A stretch of 64,000 bases of DNA. It comes from Streptomyces xanthophaeus (GTDB lineage: Bacteria > Actinomycetota > Actinomycetes > Streptomycetales > Streptomycetaceae). Both the position numbers and the translations under genes were made by a program. How positions within the stretch are numbered: the first letter of the stretch is position 1; the number at the start of each line of letters is the position of its first letter. The stretch covers positions 7,355,001-7,419,000 of the forward strand of contig NZ_CP076543.1 of NCBI RefSeq assembly GCF_030440515.1, written 5' to 3'. The notes beneath the pieces were generated by a model. The model had not been told where the DNA came from and searched no databases. It saw only the letters and a program-made list of their open reading frames with translations. Below, in pieces: positions 24,424 through 33,932 of this stretch.

Positions 24424-25341
24424 TCACAGCTCCGCCGTCGACCTGATCAGCTCGACGATCCGCTCGCGCGCCGCGCGTCCCTCCGGCACGGGCAGCAGCG
24501 GGTACCCGTGCGGCAGCCCAGCCGCCTCGTGGAACTCCACCTCGGCCCCGTCCGCGCGGGCCCGGCGCAGCAGCTCCCGGCTGTCCGTGGTCAGCACGTC
24601 CCGGGTCCCGGTGAACACCGTCATAGGCGCCAGCCCGGCGAAGCCGCCGTGCAGCGGGCTCACCCGGGGGTCCTCGGCGTCCAGGGTCCCGGCGTACAGC
24701 CGCCCGGCCTCCAGCAGCCCCGGGCGGGCCAGCATCGGATCGGCCGCCTCGATGGCCGCCTGGTCCGGATGGCTCATGGTCACGTCCAGCCAGGGCGAGA
24801 TCAGCACGATCCGGGACGGCTGGTCCCCGGTGCGGTCACGCAGCCGCTGGGCGGCCGCCAGCGCCAGCCCGGCCCCGGCGGAGTCCCCGATCAGCACCGT
24901 CCCGCCGGAGCCGCCGCTCGCGATCAGACCGCTCAGCAGGTCGGCGGCGACCGGGACGGTCCGGTCGGCGGTACCGCGCGGAGCGAGGATGTACGCCGGT
25001 ACGACCACCCGCGCCCGCGCCTGCGTGACCAGGGTCCGGACCAGCGCCCAGTGCGGGCGGACCAGCTCGTCGATGTAGCCGCCGCCGTGCACGTACAGCA
25101 CATGGGCCGCCGGCTCCGCCCCGAGCGGGGAGACGTCGTACACCGGCCAGGCTCCGACGAAGGTCCGCGAGATGTCGGCGACCCGCCCCAGCGACCGCGG
25201 CGGCAGATGCGAAGCGGGCCGCCGGGCGGATTCGGCCACCCGGCTCCGGACGGCCTCCGCGCTCGCGTACCGTCTTCGCCGTCCCGCCGCGATCAGCGCC
25301 ACCGACAGCGCCTTGCTGCGCAGACTCGGCACGCCCCTCAC
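24424..25341 (-). CDS. HSL-family alpha/beta hydrolase (esterase)
   Basis: A 305-residue hormone-sensitive-lipase-type esterase. HGGGY forms the oxyanion hole, GDSAGAGLA carries the nucleophile, GTRDVL the acid and LPHGYPLL the histidine. The N-terminal cap (about 1-60) is short. There is no signal peptide. It is convergent with the methyltransferase, and the substrate is probably a short-chain ester. Confidence 0.9.
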   Translation of the reverse strand: MRGVPSLRSKALSVALIAAGRRRRYASAEAVRSRVAESARRPASHLPPRSLGRVADISRTFVGAWPVYDVSPLGAEPAAHVLYVHGGGYIDELVRPHWALVRTLVTQARARVVVPAYILAPRGTADRTVPVAADLLSGLIASGGSGGTVLIGDSAGAGLALAAAQRLRDRTGDQPSRIVLISPWLDVTMSHPDQAAIEAADPMLARPGLLEAGRLYAGTLDAEDPRVSPLHGGFAGLAPMTVFTGTRDVLTTDSRELLRRARADGAEVEFHEAAGLPHGYPLLPVPEGRAARERIVELIRSTAEL

Positions 25342-25544
25342 CTCCCCTTTTGCCCCGCGCCGTCGCCGGCGCGAGCCCCTTCCCCATTACGGGAGGAGCA
25401 TAGGCGTGAAGCTGCGCTGTCGACCCGTTTAAGAAAGTCTCGATGGACTGATCACCGCGCCGATCGGCAGATTGGTGCACGTCACCGCCGCCGTTCGGGC
25501 CCATCCGCCCGCGGCGTACCCTTCCGCATGCCTGGAGCCACCCC

Positions 25545-26573
25545 ATGAAGGCACTCGTCAAGCACAAGGCAGAACCCGGCCTGTGGCTCATGGACGTCCC
25601 CGAGCCCGAATACGGCCCCGGCGACGTGCTGATCAAGGTGCTGCGCACCGGCATCTGCGGAACCGACCTCCACATCCGCGCCTGGGACGGCTGGGCGCAG
25701 GGCGCGGTCAAGACCCCGCTCGTCCTCGGCCACGAGTTCGTCGGCGAGGTCGCGGCGCTCGGCGCGGACGTCCAGGACATCGAGGTCGGCGCGCTGGTCA
25801 GCGGCGAGGGCCACCTGGTGTGCGGCAAGTGCCGCAACTGCCTGGCCGGCCGCCGCCACCTGTGCCGCAGCACGATCGGGCTCGGGGTCGGCCGCGACGG
25901 CGCCTTCGCCGAGTACGTGGTCCTGCCCGCCCAGAACGTGTGGGTGCACCGCACCGCCGTGGACCTCGACGTCGCAGCGATCTTCGACCCCTTCGGCAAC
26001 GCCGTGCACACGGCCCTGTCCTTCCCGCTGGTCGGCGAGGACGTACTGATCACCGGCGCCGGCCCGATCGGGATCATGGCGGCGGCCGTGGCCAAGCACG
26101 CCGGCGCGCGCAGCGTGGTCATCACCGACGTCAGCCCCGAGCGCCTGGAGATCGCCCGCAAGGCGGGCGCCACCCTCGCCGTCAACGTCGCCGAGTCCTC
26201 CATCGCCGAGGCGCAGACCAAGCTCGGCCTGCGCGAGGGCTTCGACATCGGCCTGGAGATGTCCGGCCGCGCCGAGGCCATGCGCGACATGATCGACAAC
26301 ATGACGCACGGCGGCCGGATCGCCATGCTGGGCCTGCCCGCGCAGGAGTTCCCGGTGAACTGGGCGAAGGTGGTCACCTCGATGATCACGATCAAGGGCA
26401 TCTACGGCCGTGAGATGTTCGAGACCTGGTACGCGATGACCGTGCTGCTGGAGGGCGGGCTCGACCTGAGCCCGGTCATCACCGGCCGCTACTCGCACCG
26501 CGACTTCGAGGCCGCCTTCGACGAGGCCTCGACCGCCCGCAGCGGCAAGATCATCCTGGACTGGACGGCGTAA
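25545..26573 (+). CDS. tdh: L-threonine 3-dehydrogenase
   Basis: A 342-residue zinc-dependent MDR enzyme that oxidises L-threonine to 2-amino-3-ketobutyrate with NAD+. The catalytic zinc site is C38-G-T-D and H63-E; the structural zinc lobe is [15 protein letters not shown]; the Rossmann motif is [10 protein letters not shown]. Length equals E. coli Tdh (341). It precedes kbl, which makes glycine and acetyl-CoA from the product, and the two form one pathway. Confidence 0.95.
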   Translation: MKALVKHKAEPGLWLMDVPEPEYGPGDVLIKVLRTGICGTDLHIRAWDGWAQGAVKTPLVLGHEFVGEVAALGADVQDIEVGALVSGEGHLVCGKCRNCLAGRRHLCRSTIGLGVGRDGAFAEYVVLPAQNVWVHRTAVDLDVAAIFDPFGNAVHTALSFPLVGEDVLITGAGPIGIMAAAVAKHAGARSVVITDVSPERLEIARKAGATLAVNVAESSIAEAQTKLGLREGFDIGLEMSGRAEAMRDMIDNMTHGGRIAMLGLPAQEFPVNWAKVVTSMITIKGIYGREMFETWYAMTVLLEGGLDLSPVITGRYSHRDFEAAFDEASTARSGKIILDWTA

Positions 26574-26610
26574 CCACCCGCCCGTCCACCCACCGAACCA
26601 CCTCCCTCCG

Positions 26611-26649
26611 GCCGGGCCCCGCACACCCTCCCCCTCCGCGGGGCCCGGC
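26611..26649 (+). terminator. Hairpin between tdh and kbl
   Basis: Perfect 12-bp inverted repeat (26611-26622 and 26638-26649) in the 118-bp tdh-kbl gap. It could be a partial terminator lowering kbl expression or a processing site. The AAGGAG of kbl lies downstream of it. Confidence 0.6.
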
Positions 26650-26691
26650 CCCCTCCCTCGTCGCCCTCCGCCGCACAAGGAGAACCGCACC

Positions 26692-27900
26692 ATGTTCGAG
26701 ACCGTCCGCGAGGACCTACGCTCCACCCTCGACGAGATCCGCGCCGCCGGCCTGCACAAGCCCGAGCGCGTCATCGGCACCCCGCAGAACGCGGCCGTCG
26801 CCGTCACCTCGGGCGGTGCCGCCGGCGAGGTGCTCAACTTCTGCGCCAACAACTACCTGGGGCTGGCCGACCACCCCGAGGTCGTCGCCGCCGCGAAGGA
26901 AGCGCTGGACCGCTGGGGCTACGGAATGGCCTCCGTCCGCTTCATCTGCGGCACCCAGGAGGTGCACAAGGAGCTGGAGGCGCGGCTCTCGGCCTTCCTC
27001 GGCCAGGAGGACACGATCCTCTACTCCTCCTGCTTCGACGCCAACGGCGGCGTCTTCGAGACCCTGCTCGGCGCCGAGGACGCGGTCATCTCCGACGCCC
27101 TCAACCACGCCTCGATCATCGACGGCATCCGCCTCTCCAAGGCCCGCCGCTTCCGCTACGCCAACCGCGACCTGGCCGAGCTCGAAGCCCGCCTGAAGGA
27201 AGCCACCGAGGGCGGCGCCCGCCGCAAGCTGATCGTCACCGACGGCGTCTTCTCCATGGACGGCTACGTCGCCCCGCTCGCGGAGATCTGCGACCTGGCC
27301 GACCGCTACGACGCCATGGTCATGGTCGACGACTCGCACGCCGTCGGCTTCGTCGGCCCCGGCGGACGCGGCACCCCCGAGCTACACGGCGTCATGGACC
27401 GCGTCGACATCATCACCGGCACCCTCGGCAAGGCCCTCGGCGGCGCTTCCGGCGGCTACGTCGCGGCCCGCGCCGAGATCGTGGAGCTGCTGCGCCAGCG
27501 CTCGCGCCCGTACCTCTTCTCCAACTCCCTCGCCCCGGTCATCGCGGCAGCCTCCCTCAAGGTCCTCGACCTGCTGGAGTCGGCCGGTGACCTGCGCGAA
27601 CACCTCGCCGCCAACACCGCGCTCTTCCGTACGAAGATGACCGAGGCCGGCTTCGAGGTCCTGCCCGGCGACCACGCCATCGCCCCCGTCATGATCGGTG
27701 ACGCGGCCGAGGCGGCCAGGATGGCGGAGCTGCTCCTGGAGCGCGGCGTGTACGTGATCGGCTTCTCCTACCCGGTGGTGCCGATGGGCGCGGCGCGCAT
27801 CCGCGTCCAGCTCTCCGCGGCCCACTCGACGGCCGACGTCGAGCGCGCGGTGGCCGCCTTCATCGACGCCCGCGCCGCCCTCGGCACCGCTGGGGCCTGA
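26692..27900 (+). CDS. kbl: Glycine C-acetyltransferase (2-amino-3-ketobutyrate CoA ligase)
   Basis: A 402-residue PLP-dependent alpha-oxoamine synthase that cleaves 2-amino-3-ketobutyrate to glycine and acetyl-CoA. The PLP lysine lies in [33 protein letters not shown] and [18 protein letters not shown] are family motifs. Length matches E. coli Kbl (398). ATG 26692 follows AAGGAG. Works with Tdh upstream. Confidence 0.95.
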   Translation: MFETVREDLRSTLDEIRAAGLHKPERVIGTPQNAAVAVTSGGAAGEVLNFCANNYLGLADHPEVVAAAKEALDRWGYGMASVRFICGTQEVHKELEARLSAFLGQEDTILYSSCFDANGGVFETLLGAEDAVISDALNHASIIDGIRLSKARRFRYANRDLAELEARLKEATEGGARRKLIVTDGVFSMDGYVAPLAEICDLADRYDAMVMVDDSHAVGFVGPGGRGTPELHGVMDRVDIITGTLGKALGGASGGYVAARAEIVELLRQRSRPYLFSNSLAPVIAAASLKVLDLLESAGDLREHLAANTALFRTKMTEAGFEVLPGDHAIAPVMIGDAAEAARMAELLLERGVYVIGFSYPVVPMGAARIRVQLSAAHSTADVERAVAAFIDARAALGTAGA

Positions 27901-27948
27901 GAAGCACGAGGGGTCTGAGGGGTCTGTGCACCCTGAGACAATGGTGGG

Positions 27949-28863
27949 GTGATCGACCCCCGCCGGCTGCGCATCCTGCGGGCCGTGGCGGACCACCGTA
28001 CGGTGACCGCCGCGGCCGCAGCCCTGTACCTCACCCCCTCCGCCGTCTCCCAGCAGCTCGCCGCGCTGGAGCAGGAGACGGGCCACGCGCTGCTCACCCG
28101 CAGCGGCCGGGGCGTACGGCTCACGGCGGCCGGCGAGATCCTGCTCGGCCACGCACACGAGGTGCTCGCGCAGCTGGAGCGGGCGGAGGCGGAACTCGCG
28201 GCGTACGCGGGCGGTTCGGCGGGCGAGGTCACCGTCGCCGCCTTCGCCACGGGCATCGCCGAAGTCCTGGCCCCGGCCATCGCCCGGCTCGCGCTGGAAC
28301 GGCCGGGCATCCGGCTGCGGGTCCGCGACGCGGAGGGCGACCAGAGCCTGCCGCTGCTGCTGGACGGCGAGGCGGACCTCGCCCTGGCCGTCGAGTACCG
28401 GGGCGGCCCGGGCGCCGACGACGCGCGGCTGTCCGTCCTCCCGCTCTACGCGGAACCCTTCGACGCGGTCCTGCCCTCGGGGCATCCGCTGGCCGACCTG
28501 CCGGCGGTGTCGCTGGCCGACCTCGCGGACTCGGACTGGGTGGGCCAGTACCCCGGCAACCCGTGCCACGACGTGACGCTGCTCGCCTGCGAACTGGCCG
28601 GCTTCCAGCCCCGGCTCGTGCACTCCTCGGACGACTTCCGCGCCGTGACGGCGCTGGTGGGCGCAGGGGCCGGAGTGGCCCTCGTACCGCGCTCGGCCCT
28701 GCGCGGCATGGACCTCAAGGAGGTCCAGGTCCGCCCGGTCACCGGGCCGGCCGCCACCCGCCGGGTCTTCGCCGCCACCCGCCGCGGGGCCGAGACCCAC
28801 CCGCTGATCGCCCCCGTCCTGGCCGCCCTGGTCCGCGAGTCGGAGCGGCTCCCGGCCCACTGA
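27949..28863 (+). CDS. LysR-family transcriptional regulator
   Basis: A 304-residue LysR protein starting at GTG 27949 (MIDPRRLRILRAVADHRTVTAAAAALYLTPSAVSQQLAALEQETG). The effector domain covers about 90-300. It lies 48 bp after kbl, in the same direction, so it may be co-transcribed and could regulate threonine breakdown, which is unproven. Two 9-bp tandem copies of GAGGGGTCT lie just after the kbl stop (27908-27925). Confidence 0.9.
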   Translation: MIDPRRLRILRAVADHRTVTAAAAALYLTPSAVSQQLAALEQETGHALLTRSGRGVRLTAAGEILLGHAHEVLAQLERAEAELAAYAGGSAGEVTVAAFATGIAEVLAPAIARLALERPGIRLRVRDAEGDQSLPLLLDGEADLALAVEYRGGPGADDARLSVLPLYAEPFDAVLPSGHPLADLPAVSLADLADSDWVGQYPGNPCHDVTLLACELAGFQPRLVHSSDDFRAVTALVGAGAGVALVPRSALRGMDLKEVQVRPVTGPAATRRVFAATRRGAETHPLIAPVLAALVRESERLPAH

Positions 28864-29153
28864 GCACCGCCCGGGTCCGGCCGGCCGGACCCACGTGCAG
28901 ACGGCCCCGGGCGCCACGGGGCGCGAGCTGTGTGCGTCCGTGTCGCAGCCCGATCTCCCGGGCGGGCGGGGGGCTTTGCGGCGCGTGCTCGCGTCGCAGG
29001 ACTCGGCGTACGACGTTACGCTTTTGCTGAGAGTGCCGATAGTCCACGGCGGTTCCCGTAAGAGGATCGCTCATGCGACGGGCGCCCGGGGGCATCCACC
29101 CGCTCTGAATGATGCGTTTCCTTACCCTCCGCATGTGCGTTGAGGAGGACATC

Positions 29154-31922
29154 ATGGCTCGGGATCACGGTAAGAAGCAGAGGAACATGCCGGGCCCGGA
29201 GGCCGACCGGCCTCTGCGTATGGTCCCCGACGTCGGCGAACACGCGGATGCCGGTGGGGTACTGCGCAAGTACGTCGATCCGGGAGCGACCCTGGCCCGT
29301 GCGTCGACGGCGCGAAAGGCCATCGACTCGTTCATGAAGGCGCGCTCGGGAGACCTGAAGACCGGCTCGATCGATCTGCGCGAGGTGGAATCGACCGAAG
29401 GCGCGGCGACGCTGCGCGTGCGCTTCCAGCAGTTCCACAACGATCTTCCGGTGGTGGGCGCCACCGTTCAGGCCGTTGCCGATGTCAAGCAGGCCAGTGT
29501 GATCCAGGTCGACCACACCGGGGAGATGGACGTCGCCGATGCTCCCGACCCCGGTGACGCACGTACGGTGGGCGATGTCCTGAAGGTCGCCCTCGCCCCC
29601 TTCAAGAAGGACTTCGAGACCGCCGACGTGACCAAGGACGAACTCGTCTACCTGCGGGACACGGAGCGGCCCTCGCTGCCCGGGAGCGACTACCCCTCCG
29701 CTTCCGTCGCGCTGCTGAAGAAGGGGAAGAAGCCGGACGGCGCACTGCACCTCGTGCACGATCTGGTGGTCGAGACCACGGGCCCCTTCGAACAGTTCCG
29801 CGTTGTCGTGGACGCCATCGCCGGCACCTTGCTCTGGGTCGAGCTCGTGGGAAAGTACGCGACGGCCACGCTCAAGGTCTTCTCACCCGACCCCGTGACC
29901 GAGTCGAACGACAGCACGCTCCACGCCGGGTCCGGCGCGGCGAAGCTGAACGACTTCCGGCACGACGTCCAGGCCGAGGTCGCACCCGCCAGCGGTGGGA
30001 AGTTCAGGCTCGACGGGGAGTGGTTCCGGTGCAACGACTGGGACACCCCGGCCTTCGCCCAACCCGCGGAGACGTCAGCCTCCTTCTCGTACGACACCTA
30101 CCCCAAGAACCGCGCCTTCCTCAGTGCGAACGCCTACTACTGGCTCGACTCCACCGCGCGCTACCTCCGGACCCTGGGAAACACGACGCTCAATGCCAAC
30201 ATGGTCAAGGTTGACGTTGACCCCCAGGGAGCCGACGGCGCGGACAACAGCGAGTGGCTCGGCTCGACGACACCCCCGCGGATCCGCTTCGGCGAGGGCG
30301 GCACACCCGATGCCGCCGATTTCGGCGTCATCGTCCATGAATACACCCACGGTGTGTTCGACTGGCTCGGTGCCAGCCACGGCGGGTCCGGATCGTACGA
30401 GCACAGCATCTGCGACGTGCTTCCCGCCATCTACCGGGACCGGTTCAACCCCGGCCGGCACCGGCGCACCGAGACGTTCCCCTTCGACAACAACGTGAAC
30501 GACCGGTGGAGCACGGAGCGCACGCTGGACCGCTCCGAGCGGTTCGACGACGCGGGGTTCAACGGCTACTCCTCCGACCTCCGCAACTCGATGCTGGGCA
30601 CGGCGCTCTGGCGGTGCTACCTGGGCATGGGGGGCGACTCGGACGATCCCGCCGTACGGATCGCAGCCGCCGACGCGATGATCAAGACGATGATGGAGAT
30701 GCTGCTCATCGTGCCGGACTCCTCCTCCACAAGCCGGGCGCACGCCGTCAGCATGGCCCAGGGCTGCATCACCGCGGACTCGGCCCTCACCGGCGGCCTC
30801 TACAGCAAGGTGATGGACGAGGCCTTCGTGAACCAGGGGCTGTGGGCACGGCGGCCGGTGGACGTGTACATCGCGGACAACCCCACCGACCTCGGGGCGC
30901 AGCCGAGCGATGCGCCGCACTGGGCCTCACCCGACATCTGGGTCCGCAACAACGACATCAGCACCGGCGACAACCCCGCACTCGGCCACGAGCCGCCCAT
31001 CAACGACCAGCCGAACTTCCTCTACGTGCGGGTGCACAACCGGGGGGTCCAGGCGGCAGCGAGCGGCGGGTTCCAGGTCGAGGCCTTCCGGTGCGACCCG
31101 GGCACGGGGATGATCTGGCCCACGCACTTCGAGTCGCTGGGCACGCTGGTCATCGACGAGCCGATCCCGCCCGGTGGGTCCGTGCGGGTCGGGCCCTTCA
31201 GCTGGACCCCGCAGATCGTGGAACAGGAAGGCCTGGTGGCCGTGGTGCACGGCGCCGCGGACCCGGCCATCACCGCCACGCTCAACGGGCCGGTGCCGCA
31301 CGACCGGGTCATCAGGTTCGACAACAACGTGGGGCAGCGCAATGTGGTTCCGCAGATGGCCGCGCCGGGCGGCAAGACCACCACGACGATCGCCCTCCGC
31401 GGCGGCCTGACCTCCACCACCGGCTCCTGGCACCTCGACGCGAGGGCACTGCCCGACGACACGAAGATCTCGATCCGCATGCTCAGCCGCATCGTCGGGT
31501 CCGCCGGACTGACCAACCTCAAGGTGACCGAGAAGGGCACCGTCCGCACGACGCTCGAAATGAAGGGCGGCAGCACCGCGGTCGTCGACGGCTTCCGCCT
31601 CGAGGCGGACGACCGGGCGGCAGCCGACGTCACCATCGATTTCTCCCACCACGCCGACCACCTCCGCCTCTACCCCTTCATCGCCACCCAGTACCAGGAC
31701 AGCCTGATCGCCGGCCGCATGACCATCCAGATCACCGCCGTCAAGGAACTCGAAGGCTTCTTCTTCGGTAATCCGCGCAGCGGCGAGCTCCACATCTCCA
31801 CCTGTCCGTACTGGTCGAAACTCGGCGCCGGCAGCAAGGTCCCCTTCCTCCGTGCCGAAGACGCGGTGGCACGCGGATACAACGGCTGCGCCTACTGCCA
31901 ACCCGCCCTCAACACCGACTGA
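29154..31922 (+). CDS. Gluzincin metallopeptidase with Ada-like C-terminal zinc module
   Basis: 922 residues from ATG 29154 behind GAGGAGG. FTP-like propeptide region (about 40-150: TLRVRFQQFHNDLPVVGATVQA), then a fungalysin/thermolysin-like domain with HEYTH at 395-399 and downstream SYEHSICDVLP as the third-ligand region. The part about 585-720 looks like a beta-sandwich (DIWVRNNDISTG, FLYVRVHNRGVQ). The end (869-922) is an Ada-like metal-binding module: FGNPRSGELHISTC with ARGYNGCAYC. There is no signal peptide, unusual for this peptidase type. M28 gene follows 9 bp later. Confidence 0.82.
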   Translation: MARDHGKKQRNMPGPEADRPLRMVPDVGEHADAGGVLRKYVDPGATLARASTARKAIDSFMKARSGDLKTGSIDLREVESTEGAATLRVRFQQFHNDLPVVGATVQAVADVKQASVIQVDHTGEMDVADAPDPGDARTVGDVLKVALAPFKKDFETADVTKDELVYLRDTERPSLPGSDYPSASVALLKKGKKPDGALHLVHDLVVETTGPFEQFRVVVDAIAGTLLWVELVGKYATATLKVFSPDPVTESNDSTLHAGSGAAKLNDFRHDVQAEVAPASGGKFRLDGEWFRCNDWDTPAFAQPAETSASFSYDTYPKNRAFLSANAYYWLDSTARYLRTLGNTTLNANMVKVDVDPQGADGADNSEWLGSTTPPRIRFGEGGTPDAADFGVIVHEYTHGVFDWLGASHGGSGSYEHSICDVLPAIYRDRFNPGRHRRTETFPFDNNVNDRWSTERTLDRSERFDDAGFNGYSSDLRNSMLGTALWRCYLGMGGDSDDPAVRIAAADAMIKTMMEMLLIVPDSSSTSRAHAVSMAQGCITADSALTGGLYSKVMDEAFVNQGLWARRPVDVYIADNPTDLGAQPSDAPHWASPDIWVRNNDISTGDNPALGHEPPINDQPNFLYVRVHNRGVQAAASGGFQVEAFRCDPGTGMIWPTHFESLGTLVIDEPIPPGGSVRVGPFSWTPQIVEQEGLVAVVHGAADPAITATLNGPVPHDRVIRFDNNVGQRNVVPQMAAPGGKTTTTIALRGGLTSTTGSWHLDARALPDDTKISIRMLSRIVGSAGLTNLKVTEKGTVRTTLEMKGGSTAVVDGFRLEADDRAAADVTIDFSHHADHLRLYPFIATQYQDSLIAGRMTIQITAVKELEGFFFGNPRSGELHISTCPYWSKLGAGSKVPFLRAEDAVARGYNGCAYCQPALNTD

Positions 31923-31931
31923 AGGCGGCTC

Positions 31932-32900
31932 GTGATGGAACGTGACACACGTGCGGCGCTGCCGCTGGCACCCCCCGAGAAGCGCTACCCGCCCAGCACC
32001 GCCGAGCCCGTGGTACGGGCCGCACACAAGCGGGCGGCCACCCAGAAGAACGAGTTCGTCACCACGCTGGTCGAGTCGGTCTCGGCGGACGAGCTGCAGA
32101 ACTCCGTCGAGGCACTCGCGGCCTTCCACACGCGGCACACCTTCTCGCCCCTCATCGGGCAGGCCGCCGCGGAGATCGTGGGCCGGTTCGAAGCGGCGGG
32201 GTACACGGACGTGGTCCGGCGCACGTGGACCAATGCCGGTCACAGTGCCGACAACGTGATCTGCACCAAACCCGGGACGGACGCCGGTCGGCCCGTCATC
32301 ATCGTGTGCGCCCACTACGACAGCCGCATGGCGGACCTGAACAACACCACCGCACGTGCTCCGGGAGCCGACGACAACGGCAGCGGTGTGGCCGCGGTGC
32401 TCGAGATCGCGCGGCTGCTCGCCCCTGTCACGCTGTCCTCCACCCTCCAGTTCGTGGCCTTCTCCGGCGAGGAACAGGGGCTGTGGGGTGCCACGGAGTA
32501 TGCCGCGGAGCTCCACGCCACCGACGGCGAGGTCTACCGGGTCGTGAACCTGGACATGGTCGGGAGGCCGCCGGCGGACGGCTCCGTGACGGTGGAGCGC
32601 GACCTGGGGAACGCGGTACCGGACAATGACGCCGCGTCAAAGGCCTTCGCCGCGGTCATGGCGCAGGCCGCCGCGGACCACACCACACTGCCGGTCATGC
32701 TCGGCCCCATTTTCGCCAGTGACTACATGCCGTTCGAAGCACACGGCGACGTGACGATCGGTGCCTACGAGGGGGAGGGTAACCCGCACTACCACGAGAC
32801 GTCCGACGCTCCGGACACCCTCGACTACGGCTACCTCGCCGACGTCACCAGGATGACCCTGGCGACCTTGCTCGCCGATGCGCGGGGGGCCGTGGAGTAG
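31932..32900 (+). CDS. M28-family aminopeptidase
   Basis: 322 residues with the complete M28 di-zinc set: HYDS, GADDNGSG, SGEEQGLWGATEYA, NLDMVG, and HYHETSDAPDTL. GTG 31932 or ATG 31935 are both possible. There is no signal peptide, while most Streptomyces M28 peptidases are secreted. The gene is 9 bp after the metallopeptidase at 29154-31922, so the two are one operon. Together they would degrade a protein and trim the peptides, perhaps inside the cell or after a non-classical release. Confidence 0.88.
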   Translation: MMERDTRAALPLAPPEKRYPPSTAEPVVRAAHKRAATQKNEFVTTLVESVSADELQNSVEALAAFHTRHTFSPLIGQAAAEIVGRFEAAGYTDVVRRTWTNAGHSADNVICTKPGTDAGRPVIIVCAHYDSRMADLNNTTARAPGADDNGSGVAAVLEIARLLAPVTLSSTLQFVAFSGEEQGLWGATEYAAELHATDGEVYRVVNLDMVGRPPADGSVTVERDLGNAVPDNDAASKAFAAVMAQAAADHTTLPVMLGPIFASDYMPFEAHGDVTIGAYEGEGNPHYHETSDAPDTLDYGYLADVTRMTLATLLADARGAVE

Positions 32901-32947
32901 CGCACCGCGCCTCCGTGGGCGGCGGCCGCGTCGGCCGCCGCCCACGC

Positions 32948-33727
32948 TCACACCCTCAGTACCTCCACGCCCGCGGTCTCGAACTCCCGGGCGACCGCGG
33001 CCGCCAGGCCCGTGTCCGACACCAGGACGTCCACCGACGAGGTGGCGCAGATACGGGCGAAGGCGCGCACGCCCAGTTTGCTTGAGTCGGCCGCCACGAT
33101 CACCCGGCGGGCGCGTTCGCACAGCAGGCGGTTGATCGAGGCCTCGTCCTCGTGCCGGGTCGCCGCGCCGTCCTGCGGATCGAAGCCGTCCACGCCGAGC
33201 ACCGCCGTGTCCACCGCGAGCTGCCCGAGGACCTGCTCGGCGAGCGGGCCCGTCAGCTCGTACGACTGGGGTCGGGCCACCCCGCCGGTCAGTACGATCT
33301 TGAACTGCGGCCGGATCACCAGCTCGCCCGCGATGTTGAGGGCGTTGGTCACCACCGTGAGCGCGGGCGAGCCCTGGGCCAGGTCCGGACGCCCGGCGAG
33401 GGCCCGTGCCACCTCCGTGGTCGTGGTGCCGCCCGTCAGGCCGATCACCTCGCCCGGGGTGATCAGGGCCGCCACCGCCTCGCTGATCCGGTGCTTCTCG
33501 GCGGCGCGGCGCGACGTCCGGTAGCGCAGCGGGAGTTCGTACGAGACCCCGTGCAGCACCGCCCCGCCACGCGTACGGACCAGCAGCTGCTGCTCGGCCA
33601 GCTGGTCGAGGTCGCGGCGGATGGTCGCGGCGGACACCCCGAGGGTCTCGGCCGCCGGTTCCACCTCCAGCTCGCCCCGTTCCACCAGCAGGTCCAGCAG
33701 TGCCTGCCAGCGCTCCTTGCGGGTCAT
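32948..33727 (-). CDS. DeoR/GlpR-family repressor
   Basis: 259 residues. The DeoR HTH is ERWQALLDLLVERGELEVEPAAETLGVSAATIRRDLDQLAEQQLLVRTRGGAV, and the sugar-phosphate sensor domain follows with GLTGGTTTTEVARAL and VDGFDPQDGAATRHEDEA. It is divergent from a SIS isomerase/class II aldolase operon, so it is likely an AgaR-like repressor of that pathway. Tandem 12-bp repeats in the divergent region may be its operator. Confidence 0.93.
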   Translation of the reverse strand: MTRKERWQALLDLLVERGELEVEPAAETLGVSAATIRRDLDQLAEQQLLVRTRGGAVLHGVSYELPLRYRTSRRAAEKHRISEAVAALITPGEVIGLTGGTTTTEVARALAGRPDLAQGSPALTVVTNALNIAGELVIRPQFKIVLTGGVARPQSYELTGPLAEQVLGQLAVDTAVLGVDGFDPQDGAATRHEDEASINRLLCERARRVIVAADSSKLGVRAFARICATSSVDVLVSDTGLAAAVAREFETAGVEVLRV

Positions 33728-33831
33728 CGGCCGCCCCCTCCCGTGCTCGTCCTGTGCTCGCCCCGTGCTCGTCCCATGGCCGCAGTCGGGCTACCCGGCG
33801 ACACTAACTCAGCAGATCACCCCGTGGTTGC

Positions 33832-33861
33832 TTGAAGTTGCGCGAAAGTGCGAGCTACCTT
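33832..33861 (+). promoter_or_regulatory. Candidate promoter of the SIS/aldolase operon
   Basis: TTGAAG (33832-33837) and TACCTT (33856-33861) with an 18-bp spacer, directly upstream of the tandem repeats. Housekeeping sigma factor recognition is plausible. Confidence 0.4.
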
Positions 33862-33868
33862 GCAGGAA

Positions 33869-33892
33869 AACGCACAACACAACGCACAACAC
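33869..33892. repeat. Tandem 12-bp operator-like repeat
   Basis: Two exact, adjacent copies of AACGCACAACAC (33869-33880 and 33881-33892), just after the candidate -10 element of the aldolase operon. DeoR-family repressors often bind such direct repeats, so this is the best candidate for the operator of the DeoR protein. Confidence 0.6.
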
Positions 33893-33932
33893 CCCACGCA
33901 TCCAGACCCGCCTGCCGCACGAGGGAGCCTGT

